Part shown: piece by piece, positions 1-9,700 of the stretch
Numbering within the stretch: position 1 is the first letter of the stretch
Layout of the letters: each line of letters opens with the position of its first letter
Source of the DNA: Lysinibacillus louembei
GTDB taxonomy: Bacteria; Bacillota; Bacilli; Bacillales_A; Planococcaceae
DNA length: 64,000 nucleotides
Direction of reading: 5' to 3'
Assembly: GCF_033880585.1 (NCBI RefSeq)
Contig: NZ_CP137624.1
Span: 558,001-622,000, forward strand
Notes under the pieces: model-generated
What the model saw: only the letters and a program-made list of their open reading frames with translations
Databases searched by the model: none
What the model was told of the DNA's origin: nothing
Position numbers and translations under genes: made by a program

Positions 1-1521
1 TTAGCGACTTATAAAGCTGAACCATCTCTCCAAAATTCGTTTCTTTATTGTTTGGTACAACAATTAATGCATTTTTATAGAAGGCGCGTGGGAAGTCCAT
101 CAATGTAAATGTAGGACTTGCTAGTTCACTTGGTATTGATAATGTGCTTGCTGAATCAATATATAACCAATAGCGCTCATTCGTTGTCTCACATGGCTCC
201 TCCAATTGGAAGCCTGTTACTTCAAATTGAATGGCTGCCAGCTTGCTTTTGTTTAAGGTATTCGTTGACACAGGGATTGTTACCTCATATATGCCTGTAG
301 ATGCTTCTGTTAGCTTTTGCAAATCTACTGCATGTGGCACATTATTAATTGTAACAATTAACTCGGTTTCCCGTTCCATTTCCTCAGATAATGTAGCGGA
401 CTTTTTTAATAGCAGCTTTAAAGCTGCTTCTTTATCTGGCTGCAATTGTGGCAAAGCTACATAATAAGGAGAGGTCATCGTTACTTGACTTGATAATGTT
501 TGCGTAGTAAAACCAAATTGCTCAAAGGAATTTCAGATGTTTGTAAATGGTCAAACACAGGCAGACTCTTTACTGAAAAGGTGTCTCCGACTAATTGCTT
601 GTATAAATGCTCTGTTGTTAATAGCGAAATTCCTTGCTGTAAGCTAGCTGCCTCTTTTGCAGTGACGAATAGTGCAGGAACACTTTGCCTATTGGCTGTA
701 CTTTCAAATGCAAAAACATTTAGTGTCGCCTCCTCAGCATTGATACCTCTCAGTATTTCTTTCATATAGGGCTCTGTAAATTCATCTTGCGCACCTACTA
801 CAATGACTGCTCCTCTGACTGTTTGCACCGATGATTCTTTGACAATATGCACATCCTGCTCACTGTGCTCTGATAAATAGGCAGCGAGCTGATAAGCATT
901 GTTTAATGTCGCTATAGATGCTTGATTTGGGATAATTAGTGTTGTTTCATTGCCTTCATAGCTAAAAAATGCAGAGGGATAATCAGCGAGTGTCCATGCT
1001 TGCGCCCCTTTATCAAATAAAGAAATAGAGGAAAGCGGGTCAATACGCAGCCAATTACCTGCATTACCTGACGCTACACAAACACCTTCTTTTACAATAC
1101 CATAAAAGCTTGCCGTCACTTTATGTGTTCCTTTTGCTAAAGCTTCCTTCGGTAATTGAACGGTTACAGACTGACTCAATTTATTTTGTGTTAATGGGAT
1201 TGTTTTAATGGCACTATCATCTATTTTTACTGTAAAAGAAGAGGGTGCAATTAATAGCCCAGAATGACGAATATGAAATATAACTTCATATGTTTTATCA
1301 TTCAGCACATCCTCTGTTAGCGTATAATAAAAATCTCTGGATGCTTCCGTTCCTTGCAGTTCAATAGATTTAGTTACTAAGGGCTTTTTCAGTGTTTCAC
1401 TTACATTCATTTGTAGCTTCTCCTCATCTATTTCAATCGTTGCTGCAGCGACCTGCTCGGAATAAAATAACAAGCTGATATATATCGCTATTAAATAAGC
1501 TATATTTTTCACTACCTTCAT
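1..1521 (-). pseudogene. ydaN: YdaN/BcsB-like exopolysaccharide protein, frameshifted and cut by window edge
   Basis: Last gene of the ydaJKLMN-type operon. The first 346 codons start at 1521 with a hydrophobic signal segment and contain a BcsB-like beta domain (VCVASGNAGNWLRI near residue 150) followed by a flavodoxin-like part. That frame stops at 481, but coding clearly continues to position 1 in another frame, where a second BcsB-type module appears (ERYWLYIDSAS, about 115-150). The switch lies near 526-531: one extra T in AAATTT-CCTTT would give SFEQFGFTTQTLSSQVT and restore one long protein. BcsB-family proteins are extracytoplasmic partners of the membrane glycan synthase; the preceding gene encodes such a synthase. 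Either a real disruption or a single-base sequencing error. The C-terminus is outside the window. Confidence 0.75.
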
Positions 1522-1527
1522 GACCTC

Positions 1528-2787
1528 CTATTTCGTCTTTTTAGCGAAACGCTCCGTTTTATACCATTGCACCTCTTGCCCTGTAATAGCTCGCTTTATT
1601 TCTAAAAAGAGCGACCACACCACTAACACAATCCACATTTGTGAATAGGTGAAATACATTAAAATAACGTAAAAGAAGTTTTTTCGATTCATCTCCGTCT
1701 TTTCAATGCTTAACGTAATCATTACCTCTCCTAAAAAAAGCAAAAATGCTAATATCCATAAAATAATTGCGATATTACCTACTGTTAAATGAATATCAAC
1801 AAACAAATTGGTAATAAAAAGGGCATTAGATAAAATGACACCGAAAAAAAATAAAAAATAAGTAAAAAAGAAATAGAACAAATCAAAAATAATGCTTTTG
1901 CGTTTCAATGTCATAAACTGTGTCAAAAACTTCAATACAACATATTGGTTGCCACGCGCCCATCTCGTACGCTGCTTCCACCAAACCTTTAAATTTTCCG
2001 GCTCTTGCTCCCATGTAATTGCTTTTGGGAAAAAGCGAATATGGTAGCCCATATTATAAACACGAATCGTTAGCTCTGTATCTTCCGCAAGCGCTTTCAC
2101 ATCCCAGCCACCTAGCGACTCTAGCACACTGCGTCGAATCGCAAAGTTTGTTCCTGGGATTGTGGCAATTTTAAACCATTTCCAACGTCCTCCTTGTGCC
2201 ATCCACTGAAAGCAAATCGTTTCAATATTAATAAAGCGTGTTAGCCACGTTTCGTCTGCATTAATAACACGAAATTTTCCTACTGTAGCAGCAGCCTTCG
2301 GGTCGTTAACAAGCCCCATCACTAAATACCAAACTGCCATCCGTTCAGGTGTATTATCTGCATCATAGACAACAACGATATCACTGTCTGAAGCCGCCAA
2401 TGCTGAATTTAAGGCAGAGGATTTACCCTTCCCTTTATTCGGCTCGACTGTTTCGATGACGCGAATAAAGGGGTATTTTTCTGTAAAACGCTGTGCAATT
2501 TCTCCTGTATTATCAGAGGAATTGTCATTGATGACGATAACCTCTAGCTTGTCCTTCGGATAATATAAACGTGACATTGCACGTAACGTTTGCTCAATCA
2601 CAACCGCTTCATTATGTGCGGGAATAAAGATACTTACAGTTGGAACATCCACCATCTTTTCGCTCCATTGATCAATAGGCTTTTCAAATGAGCGAAAGTG
2701 CAGGTAGCCACCCTCCATCAAAAACATGTGATAAAGTAACATCATCCAAATCAAGGTGAGCGCACAATAAAATAATATATCAGCCAT
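1528..2787 (-). CDS. ydaM: Membrane family 2 glycosyltransferase (YdaM-like glycan synthase)
   Basis: Processive GT2 enzyme resembling BcsA/PgaC synthases: one N-terminal membrane helix, a cytoplasmic catalytic domain and three to four C-terminal helices. Catalytic signatures are all present: NDNSSD, the metal-binding DAD (YDADNTPE), the acceptor AEDTEL and the QxxRW motif (QRTRWARG). It should polymerise a nucleotide sugar into an extracellular polysaccharide across the membrane. I chose the ATG at 2787 because GAGGAGAGG lies just upstream; the longer frame from a TTG at 2805 would place that ribosome site inside the gene. It overlaps the end of ydaL by 8 bases and is 6 bases from ydaN. No PilZ domain is visible, so c-di-GMP control probably comes through the YdaK-like protein. 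Sugar specificity cannot be told from sequence. Confidence 0.88.
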   Translation of the reverse strand: MADILFYCALTLIWMMLLYHMFLMEGGYLHFRSFEKPIDQWSEKMVDVPTVSIFIPAHNEAVVIEQTLRAMSRLYYPKDKLEVIVINDNSSDNTGEIAQRFTEKYPFIRVIETVEPNKGKGKSSALNSALAASDSDIVVVYDADNTPERMAVWYLVMGLVNDPKAAATVGKFRVINADETWLTRFINIETICFQWMAQGGRWKWFKIATIPGTNFAIRRSVLESLGGWDVKALAEDTELTIRVYNMGYHIRFFPKAITWEQEPENLKVWWKQRTRWARGNQYVVLKFLTQFMTLKRKSIIFDLFYFFFTYFLFFFGVILSNALFITNLFVDIHLTVGNIAIILWILAFLLFLGEVMITLSIEKTEMNRKNFFYVILMYFTYSQMWIVLVVWSLFLEIKRAITGQEVQWYKTERFAKKTK

Positions 2788-4207
2788 TGCTTTTCCTCTC
2801 CTCAAATAATCGTTTGCGCAATGTCATGCGAAGTCTCAATGTATTCATAAAAAACAACAGAACGAACAGAGCAACCGTTATGACTAATATCCACAAGCCA
2901 AATTCAAAAGGACTGTGGTCAAAATACATTCGTAAGCGCTCAAAAATAGAAAAGGATAATTGCACATTTAGCTTGCCTTCAACGGTTTGCTCAATTACTA
3001 CATTCTCTGCCTGTACGATAGAATCCAATGCTTGAAAATCAAGCCATTGCACATTTGGTCGTTGTACAAGCTTAATAAGATTTACTAAATGCGTAGCATC
3101 TGCATAGCTTGGATATTGAAAGCTGATAATAGCTCCTGGCGTTCTTAGTAGTTGGGTGATTGTTTGTTCCATTCGATAAAGTGGATTGTCTCCTGCATCA
3201 ATTGCAGTTTGCACTGTATATGGGAAAATATGCTGACGGGTGTGTATGCTTCGATAAATATGGAGAGGTCTCATTTGTACTAAATGACTAAATATAGGAC
3301 TATTACCATTTAGCAATGTAGGATAAATTCGATTTTGCACTAAATAGTCCAAGCTTTTTTCCACTGCTTCAGCGGGAGGTGGTGCTAATACAAAGCTTGC
3401 CTCATTCCTCTGCAAAATTTGTAAATATTTAATAAGCGGCTTATTATTCTCTAAATGAAGCAGCTCTCCATTCTCTTCATAGAAAGGAGCTATTTCCAAT
3501 ACGATAGGCACTTCATATTGCTTTAAAATCGTTACTAATTTTTCTAAGTGCTCAACATTTGTTTTCATATTAATATCCGATAGCACAATAAACGCCTCAT
3601 GATTGCTTGGCGGATGTAGCTGCAATAATTGGCTAATGAGAGATGGCCATTCATATACAAGCTCCTTTGCAAAAAGGGCTATATATGACCAGTTACTTTT
3701 TGGCATTTCAACAACAAATGGATATTTTTGTGAAAACGAAGCGGATGTTTGCACAATTTCTGCGTCATCTGATGGCTGCACGATTTGCCAGCTAAGTGGA
3801 TTGTTTAGTATCTTATCACCAATCTTCAGTAATGTCGTTTCCTCTCCAATATGCCATTCTGCAAATGGCGCTAGCTGTAACGCGCTATTTCCTATCGCAA
3901 TAGCTACACCTCGGAAGTCATTCAAGGCTTGTACAGCTTTAGCAGGCATTTGAGCAGAGGAGGAATTGAAGACAATTACTCGTTCATACGATAACAACCT
4001 CTCTCTATCCACATCCTGTACAGCTAATAAATCTGTAGTCTCATATATGCTAAGCAATTCATATAAAATTTGCACATCTTCGTTTATTTCTTCATTCGCG
4101 TAAATCAAGGCAATTCCACCTTGGGGTTTCTCTGCACTGACAAGCTGAGGCAGCAGCATAACACTACTTATATAGACGATGAATAAAAGCCTATAGTTAA
4201 AGCTCAT
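2780..4207 (-). CDS. ydaL: Secreted/membrane-anchored YdaL-like protein (DUF2334-type deacetylase fold)
   Basis: 475 residues with an N-terminal signal segment (RLLFIVYISSVMLLPQ), a large extracellular region and a single C-terminal helix (about 440-460, FGLWILVITVALFVLLFF) followed by a basic tail. Region 205-400 has the character of DUF2334/polysaccharide-deacetylase-like barrels (EAFIVLSDIN, PIVLEIAPFYEEN, a run of LLNGNSPIF), which in B. subtilis YdaL sits at the same operon position. Probable role: modification or export of the polymer made by the neighbouring GT2 enzyme. It overlaps ydaK by 11 bases and ydaM by 8, indicating translational coupling. The catalytic residues of a deacetylase are not obvious to me, so activity is uncertain. 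Confidence 0.7.
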   Translation of the reverse strand: MSFNYRLLFIVYISSVMLLPQLVSAEKPQGGIALIYANEEINEDVQILYELLSIYETTDLLAVQDVDRERLLSYERVIVFNSSSAQMPAKAVQALNDFRGVAIAIGNSALQLAPFAEWHIGEETTLLKIGDKILNNPLSWQIVQPSDDAEIVQTSASFSQKYPFVVEMPKSNWSYIALFAKELVYEWPSLISQLLQLHPPSNHEAFIVLSDINMKTNVEHLEKLVTILKQYEVPIVLEIAPFYEENGELLHLENNKPLIKYLQILQRNEASFVLAPPPAEAVEKSLDYLVQNRIYPTLLNGNSPIFSHLVQMRPLHIYRSIHTRQHIFPYTVQTAIDAGDNPLYRMEQTITQLLRTPGAIISFQYPSYADATHLVNLIKLVQRPNVQWLDFQALDSIVQAENVVIEQTVEGKLNVQLSFSIFERLRMYFDHSPFEFGLWILVITVALFVLLFFMNTLRLRMTLRKRLFEERKSNG

Positions 4208-5054
4208 TTGTTCTCAGCTCTCTTTCTAAGCTCAATAATAGCTCTTCAAAGCTTTGTTCTACTTGAGATGTATAAACGAAGTAGCTTGTTTTATAACGCA
4301 ATGTTACCCAATGCCCATTCAATAGCTGATGACTTTTCAAAGCTTGATCTAATTTTTCATACACTACATCAATAAACTGACTTGATGTATCTGTCAAAAG
4401 GAGGGCGATTTGATTGTCTCCGTAACGAAATTTTTTATCCGTTTGGCGAACTGTTTTCTGTATTTTCATCGCTAGCTGCTTCCACAAATGATGCACTTCA
4501 TTCACTCCATATAGCTGCTTAAACTGCTTATAGTTTTCCAACCTTAGAAGAATAAATACAAAATTATGCTTAGAGCGGTCCGTTCTGCTCATTTCTTCTT
4601 CCACTGTTGAATACATACGTGTTTCATTATCAAACCCTGTTTCTATATCAATAGCAACAAAACGACTGACATCCCGCTCAAGATGCTGAATGTGTTGATC
4701 CTGTAATAGAAGCAGCTCCCGCACCTTTCCAGCACATAAAATAAGCAGTAATAGTAGCGCACCATAAATAAAAAATAAATATAGCGGAAAAGTAGCACTA
4801 ATTGTTGAAATTGTACCAGCTATACGCATGTACAATAGAATTGTTCCACTGCAAAAAATAAGTACAAGGCTGCTAATTAAGCCAGCCACCGCACCTTTCC
4901 ATATCGTTAAAATAATAATAACAATCAAAAGAATATATAATAATAATCCTTCTTCGCCTCTGTTCAACAACATAAACACAGGGATTTGCATGAGCAATAG
5001 TAGCAGTATGCCGTATACTACCAAGGATTTAGTTCCTTTTATCGTTATTCGCAT
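4197..5054 (-). CDS. ydaK: Membrane protein with degenerate GGDEF domain, probable c-di-GMP receptor (YdaK-like)
   Basis: About four membrane helices in residues 10-110 are followed by a GGDEF-type domain (about 125-280). The active-site signature is lost: the motif reads RYGDNQI instead of RYGGDEF. The inhibitory I-site is intact: RQTD lies five residues before the degenerate motif, the exact canonical spacing. This combination is known from B. subtilis YdaK, where the protein binds c-di-GMP without making it and activates exopolysaccharide synthesis. The gene overlaps ydaJ by 26 bases and ydaL by 11 bases. Inference: the switch that turns on the YdaM-like synthase at the membrane. Confidence 0.85.
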   Translation of the reverse strand: MRITIKGTKSLVVYGILLLLLMQIPVFMLLNRGEEGLLLYILLIVIIILTIWKGAVAGLISSLVLIFCSGTILLYMRIAGTISTISATFPLYLFFIYGALLLLLILCAGKVRELLLLQDQHIQHLERDVSRFVAIDIETGFDNETRMYSTVEEEMSRTDRSKHNFVFILLRLENYKQFKQLYGVNEVHHLWKQLAMKIQKTVRQTDKKFRYGDNQIALLLTDTSSQFIDVVYEKLDQALKSHQLLNGHWVTLRYKTSYFVYTSQVEQSFEELLLSLERELRTNEL

Positions 5055-6090
5055 CCTCCATCTCCCTCTCTGTCATTAAAGGCAGTAAATTATCAAATAT
5101 ATGTGTTGCCTTCGTTTTTGTATCAATATACCCTAATAGCTCATCATTTCTTAATGCATGCATTCGCTGAAAAAATTGATTCGCCATTTCTTTGTTTCCA
5201 AGTGCGAGCATATAGCTTGTAGCAAGGGCATAAACTGCTGGCGACTCAAAGGGGACGGCAGGTAAATTTGTACTTGCCTCATAACGTCCATATAGCTGAC
5301 CATCTCTTTCATATAGCTTTAGCAGCCATTGTGTAAACATATCTGTCGATTCGCCCAACTGTAGCTTATTCAAAGCTGTATACAATTGATCAATCATATG
5401 CAGCTCTGTATCATACGTATATTCCTTCGCTAAAATATCATAGGATTTGGGGTAAAATCCCTCTTTCGTAGGCTGTGCATTTTGTACAATATATATTTGT
5501 TGAGCCATTTGTTCATTTGTTATAACATCGTACTGCACCATTTTCTGTAATGCATTTGGCAGTATATAACTTAACATAATAGTTGTCGCTTTATCCTTTG
5601 AATAAATATCAACAAAATCAACAAAAATTCCGTCTAGCATCCCGTACTTTGTAAGCTGCTTTCCTAGCTCCTTTGCTAAGCTAATATATTGCGCCGTATT
5701 CCATCGTTCACCAGCCTCTAATAAAACGTGAATGATGCGTAAATCATCAATAAATGCATTCACCGTCGCTTTTTTATCGCCATCCATGCGCCAAACAATC
5801 AAATCATCCGTTATAAAATACTGCTTTAACACATCTACTTGCTCCTGAAATCGCTCTCTATCTTCCTTTTCTAGCAAATAGGTTAGCCACAGTCCGACGG
5901 ATTCAGATAAAAACACCTTCTTTTGCTGTTGCATATCTGTTTGCAATAGCCCATTTTTATTAATCAATTGCTCCAGCACAAATTGTTCTGTAGGTGATAG
6001 TGGAGGCATCTGTTCAACTATTTTCTCCTGTTCACAGCCAATCAATACTAAAATTGAAAAAATCAAAAACCCTTTCATTATCCGCTTCAT
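5029..6090 (-). CDS. ydaJ: Lipoprotein of glycoside hydrolase family 8 type (YdaJ-like)
   Basis: First gene of the exopolysaccharide operon. A lipobox (LVLIGC, Cys about residue 19) follows a short hydrophobic signal. The body resembles (alpha/alpha)6 GH8 enzymes such as BcsZ: DDLIVWRMDGDKKATVNAF with a conserved Asp pair, then IDDLRIIHVLLEAGERW. Expected role is trimming or releasing the glycan made by the downstream synthase, outside the membrane. A strong ribosome site (TAAGGAGGTG) precedes the ATG at 6090. The upstream kbl gene is separated by a hairpin terminator at 6135-6188, so the operon should have its own promoter in the short gap or rely on read-through. Confidence 0.78.
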   Translation of the reverse strand: MKRIMKGFLIFSILVLIGCEQEKIVEQMPPLSPTEQFVLEQLINKNGLLQTDMQQQKKVFLSESVGLWLTYLLEKEDRERFQEQVDVLKQYFITDDLIVWRMDGDKKATVNAFIDDLRIIHVLLEAGERWNTAQYISLAKELGKQLTKYGMLDGIFVDFVDIYSKDKATTIMLSYILPNALQKMVQYDVITNEQMAQQIYIVQNAQPTKEGFYPKSYDILAKEYTYDTELHMIDQLYTALNKLQLGESTDMFTQWLLKLYERDGQLYGRYEASTNLPAVPFESPAVYALATSYMLALGNKEMANQFFQRMHALRNDELLGYIDTKTKATHIFDNLLPLMTEREMEDANNDKRN

Positions 6091-6134
6091 TTAGCCGCAC
6101 CTCCTTACACATAAATATGCTTTAAGCTATATAC

Positions 6135-6188
6135 AAAAGGCTACCAAAAAAGTAGGTAGTTTATTACCTATTTTTCCGGCAGCCTTTT
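6135..6188 (-). terminator. Terminator after kbl
   Basis: Long inverted repeat: AAAAGGCT at 6135-6142 pairs with AGCCTTTT at 6181-6188, with an inner TAGGTA/TACCTA pair. It separates kbl from the exopolysaccharide operon. Confidence 0.75.
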
Positions 6189-6195
6189 GTTGCGC

Positions 6196-7386
6196 TTATT
6201 GAATTACACCTAATTCACGACCTACTTTCGCATAAATCGCTAATGCCTCATCTAGCATTTCCTTTGTATGTGCTGCTGTTGGCATGTTACGCACACGACC
6301 AGTTCCTTTTGGTACTGTTGGGAAAACAATTGATTTTGCGTAAACGCCTTCTTCAAATAGGCGCTTTGAAAATTCTTGTGTTAATTTTTCATCACCGATA
6401 ATACATGGTGTAATCGGTGTTTCAGATGCACCGATATTAAAGCCTAACTCCGATAAACCTTTTTTCAAGTAATCACCATTGTCCCACAGCTTATCATGTA
6501 GCTCTGTTGAATCGATAATCATTTGTACTGCACTTGTAATTGCTGCAACATCCGCTGGTGGCAATGCTGTTGAGAATAAAAATGGACGAGAACGCACTTT
6601 TAACCAGTCGATTAATTGCTTCTTCCCAGCTACATAGCCACCAACAACACCGATTGCCTTTGATAATGTACCGATTTGGAAGTCGATTTCATTTTCCAAG
6701 CCGAAATGCTTCACTGTGCCTTTTCCTTTACCTGTCACACCAGAGCCATGCGCATCATCCACGTAAGTAATCAAATCAAACTCTTTTGCAATTTCAACAA
6801 TTTCTGGTAGCTTCGCGATATCACCATCCATTGAAAAGACACCGTCTGTAATAACCATAATTTTATTGTAAAGACCTGACTCTTTCGCTGCCTTCGCCTT
6901 CGCACGTAAGTCACCCATATCTGAATGGTTGTATGCGATAATTTTTGCCTTTGATAGACGGCAGCCATCAATAATAGAAGCATGGTTTAATTGATCTGAT
7001 AAAATCGCATCATTTTTATCCATCACAGCTGAAATTGCTGCCATATTACAGTTAAAGCCTGATTGATAAGAAATTGCTGCCTCTGTTCCTTTGAACTCTG
7101 CTAGCTTTTCCTCTAACTTCACGTGCAAATCAAGCGTACCATTAATCGTACGTACAGCACCTGCACCTACGCCATATACATCAATTGTTTCCTTTGCAAC
7201 TTTCTTTAATTCATCATTTGTTGCTAAACCTAAATAGTTATTTGATGATAAGTTAACTAAATTTTTGCCACGCACTTTAATAATCGGACCATTTGCGCCT
7301 TCTACAGGGTCGATTTCGTTATATAATCCTTGCTCATGCAACGCTTGTAAATTCTCTTGTAAAAATGCATCTAATATTTTTGACAA
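6196..7386 (-). CDS. kbl: Glycine C-acetyltransferase (2-amino-3-ketobutyrate CoA ligase)
   Basis: 396-residue PLP enzyme of the alpha-oxoamine synthase family. It joins acetyl-CoA and glycine, or cleaves 2-amino-3-ketobutyrate in threonine breakdown. Visible signatures: [11 protein letters not shown] near residue 45, YVDDAHGSG around the PLP Asp, and the PLP lysine in GTLSKAIG near residue 243. Starts at a TTG preceded by GAAGGGATG. Length fits Kbl. BioF is the main alternative since the two are close homologues; the N-terminal region favours Kbl. No threonine dehydrogenase (tdh) partner is next to it in this window. Confidence 0.85.
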   Translation of the reverse strand: MSKILDAFLQENLQALHEQGLYNEIDPVEGANGPIIKVRGKNLVNLSSNNYLGLATNDELKKVAKETIDVYGVGAGAVRTINGTLDLHVKLEEKLAEFKGTEAAISYQSGFNCNMAAISAVMDKNDAILSDQLNHASIIDGCRLSKAKIIAYNHSDMGDLRAKAKAAKESGLYNKIMVITDGVFSMDGDIAKLPEIVEIAKEFDLITYVDDAHGSGVTGKGKGTVKHFGLENEIDFQIGTLSKAIGVVGGYVAGKKQLIDWLKVRSRPFLFSTALPPADVAAITSAVQMIIDSTELHDKLWDNGDYLKKGLSELGFNIGASETPITPCIIGDEKLTQEFSKRLFEEGVYAKSIVFPTVPKGTGRVRNMPTAAHTKEMLDEALAIYAKVGRELGVIQ

Positions 7387-7415
7387 AGCACTTCATCCCT
7401 TCGTGTAATGTAAAT

Positions 7416-8042
7416 CTATTTTAACATATTTGGCTCACCAATCAATTGCGCTAGCTGTTTTCTAAAGAAAGGCAATGCCCATTGAATAATTTGTCCAGAG
7501 CCTAGTGCAAGTATAACTGTCCCTACACCAACTGGACCACCAAGCAGCCAACCGACAGCCGCTGCAAATACTTCCATAATCGTCCTTGCTAAACGCACAG
7601 AACCGCCAAACTGTTCAACAATAATCATCATAATCGTGTCGCGTGGACCCGCTCCGACATTCGCCGAAATATATAAGGCACAGCCAATGCTCATGACAAA
7701 AAATCCTGCGATAAAATAGCACAGCTCCCATATAAAAATAGATGTTGATGGTAGCAGCCAGTTAAATAAATCAATAAAAGAACCAATTAATAGCATATTT
7801 AACCATGTTGCTATTTTCGGCCATCTTCTTAAAAATAATGAGGTGCTTACAACGATGATAAGCCCTGTCAAAATAGACCATGTACCAATCGTTAAGCCAA
7901 ATTGCTTAAATAAACCAATATGTAATACATCCCACGGGCTTGTTCCTAACGCTTTCCCTTTAATCGTTAAAGAAATCCCTAATGACATGACAGTTAAACC
8001 GACAAAAAAGAATGTCCACTGCCATGCAAATTTTTTCCGCAT
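7416..8042 (-). CDS. YczE-family integral membrane protein
   Basis: 208 residues with about five membrane helices and the YczE/YitT-like signature GISLTIKGKALGTSPWDVL near residue 22 and ISANVGAGPRDTIM near 130. The family is widespread in Bacillales; the B. subtilis member is linked to surfactin production but the molecular role is unknown. It lies 29 bases upstream of kbl on the same strand, so the two may be cotranscribed without obvious functional link. Confidence 0.8.
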   Translation of the reverse strand: MRKKFAWQWTFFFVGLTVMSLGISLTIKGKALGTSPWDVLHIGLFKQFGLTIGTWSILTGLIIVVSTSLFLRRWPKIATWLNMLLIGSFIDLFNWLLPSTSIFIWELCYFIAGFFVMSIGCALYISANVGAGPRDTIMMIIVEQFGGSVRLARTIMEVFAAAVGWLLGGPVGVGTVILALGSGQIIQWALPFFRKQLAQLIGEPNMLK

Positions 8043-8066
8043 ATCATTTGCCTTCTTTCTTATACT

Positions 8067-8552
8067 TTACATCGTCAATTCACCGTATTGTGCTTTGACA
8101 ACTTCCAATAAATGCTGTGGTAGTAGCTTCATCTGCATACCAATTTTCCCTGCACTGACAATCATAAATGGTAGCTGCTGTGCTGATGCATCAATAAATG
8201 TTGGGAAAAGCTTTTTCATGCCAACTGGTGAACAGCCTCCACGAATATAGCCTGTTAAGCCTAGTAGCTCCTTTACTGCAATGAGCTCGACTTTTTTCTC
8301 ACCTGCTATTTTTGCTGCTGCCTTTAAGTTTAATTCCTTTGCTACAGGAATGACAAAAACATAAAATTGCCCTTTGCCATTTGTGGCAATAAGCGTCTTA
8401 AACACCGTTTCTACTCGTTGATTTGTTTTTTGCGCAACTGTCACACCATCGATTGCACCGCCTTCCTCCACCGTATATTCCAACACCTCATACGGAATCT
8501 TTTGTTGTTCAATGATGCGAACGGCATTCGTCTTAGCTGTTTTCTTTGCCAT
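8067..8552 (-). CDS. ybaK: YbaK/EbsC-family Cys-tRNA(Pro)/Cys-tRNA(Cys) deacylase
   Basis: 161-residue trans-editing enzyme that hydrolyses misacylated tRNA. It has the YbaK fold signatures: [18 protein letters not shown], the [14 protein letters not shown] segment and [14 protein letters not shown], where the Gly-Gly-Cys-Ser-Pro loop forms the active site. I start at the ATG at 8552 because AAGGAGGGTG sits at the right distance; the seven extra codons upstream would contain that site. Ends 24 bases before the YczE-like gene. Confidence 0.88.
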   Translation of the reverse strand: MAKKTAKTNAVRIIEQQKIPYEVLEYTVEEGGAIDGVTVAQKTNQRVETVFKTLIATNGKGQFYVFVIPVAKELNLKAAAKIAGEKKVELIAVKELLGLTGYIRGGCSPVGMKKLFPTFIDASAQQLPFMIVSAGKIGMQMKLLPQHLLEVVKAQYGELTM

Positions 8553-8628
8553 TTTACACCCTCCTTTTAGCATATATCAATTACTCTGAGGCTTTATCAT
8601 GATTCAATGGGTATTTAAATTATGATAA

Positions 8629-8665
8629 AAAAAGCTGTTCTAGCATACATACTAGAACAACTTTT
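8629..8665 (-). terminator. Terminator after the metalloprotease-like gene
   Basis: Hairpin AAAAGCTGTTCTAG...CTAGAACAACTTTT, T-rich on both sides, placed directly after the gene that ends at 8670. A related stem (AAAAGCTGTTCT) recurs at 25152. Confidence 0.75.
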
Positions 8666-8669
8666 ATGT

Positions 8670-9473
8670 TTACGCAATTTTTGAAAATGTTGGCTCTTCA
8701 ACCGCAAGATAGCCGTTTTTCACCATCTCAATATGGCTTTGGTACTGCATCTTTGCTTTATTAAACGTTCTTTGTGTAATAATATTTTCTAATTCCTTAC
8801 CGAAAATCGTTGGTGCTGTCGCATTACGCTCTACATCATTTGTAAATTGCTCAGGCACATCGAAAGTTAAGTCTTCGTTTACAAATGGGGGCTCTTCATG
8901 TGGTTCCAGTTCTGCAACAAGCCCTGTCTGCACTTGTTGAATCTGTGCTGCTGCGCTCGCAGCTACTCGCAAATCCTGTGGAGATGGCTGTGCAGGTGCC
9001 AATGCCGCTTGACGTACCTGCTCTAATATTTTTATTGTTTCCTCGTCAGAGCTTGTCGTAGGTGTTTGAATAGACACTTCTCCACCACTTACATAAAGCT
9101 GATCATCTGGACCTTGCGTATATGTGTATGAAATTGGCCCTGTGACGCTTGCTCCCGCCGCTTTATGCGCCTGCTCATGTGCCTTTACTTCGCTCTCTGT
9201 CATTTGTAGGTGGCGTAATTGCGCTTGCGCTTCAGGTGTCTCTAGCCTTTGCTGTGTATCATTCGCTTTTGCGTCTGCTGCTAGTAAATCCTTCTCTGTT
9301 TTACCTGACAGCAAATTTTCTAACGCCACAAGAACTGGGTTTTGGCTTGCCTTAGCAAATTGTGCCGTTCTTTTATATGCCTCACCCATCTCTTTGCGTT
9401 GTAATACCTTTTTGCGTCCCTCAAAATCCAACATGCCGCTTTGCATCAAGCTAGCAATTTTCATAAACTTCAC
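8670..9473 (-). CDS. Putative metalloprotease, SprA-related (CatA-like) family
   Basis: 267 residues. The core around residues 90-140 has the family signature: a zincin motif HEQAH (EVKAHEQAHKAAG) followed by SYTYTQGPDDQLYVSGGEVSI. Known families with this core are annotated as SprA-related or putative metalloproteases; no substrate is established. The N-terminal 80 residues are charged and Q/A-rich, and there is no signal peptide, so it acts in the cytoplasm or leaves by another route. Monocistronic, ended by the hairpin at 8629-8665. Family certain, activity not shown. Confidence 0.75.
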   Translation of the reverse strand: MKFMKIASLMQSGMLDFEGRKKVLQRKEMGEAYKRTAQFAKASQNPVLVALENLLSGKTEKDLLAADAKANDTQQRLETPEAQAQLRHLQMTESEVKAHEQAHKAAGASVTGPISYTYTQGPDDQLYVSGGEVSIQTPTTSSDEETIKILEQVRQAALAPAQPSPQDLRVAASAAAQIQQVQTGLVAELEPHEEPPFVNEDLTFDVPEQFTNDVERNATAPTIFGKELENIITQRTFNKAKMQYQSHIEMVKNGYLAVEEPTFSKIA

Positions 9474-9654
9474 CTCTTTCTGTGCATTTTAGTTAAGACA
9501 ATTATATCAGACCATACCCTATTTTTTCATGCACAAAACGTTAAATAGATCTTAAGTCATATAGCCTTAATAAAAATTAATGCTCATATTTTTATTTGGC
9601 TTTTCAAAAACTAGATTTTCATTATACGAAGCCTTTCTCAATCAAATAAAAAAA

Positions 9655-9681
9655 TGAAAGGTTACCAAAAACAACCTTTCA
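9655..9681 (-). terminator. Terminator after the D,D-carboxypeptidase gene
   Basis: TGAAAGGTT at 9655 pairs with AACCTTTCA at 9673, followed on the minus strand by an ATTTTTTT tract. The 9482-9654 gap otherwise shows only AT-rich promoter-like sequence. Confidence 0.75.
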
Positions 9682-9700
9682 CCTTTATTATTTTGAAAGC

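Noticed and set aside
6196-7386. BioF (8-amino-7-oxononanoate synthase) instead of Kbl
   Set aside because: No bio genes nearby and the N-terminal region and length fit Kbl better, though the families are close.
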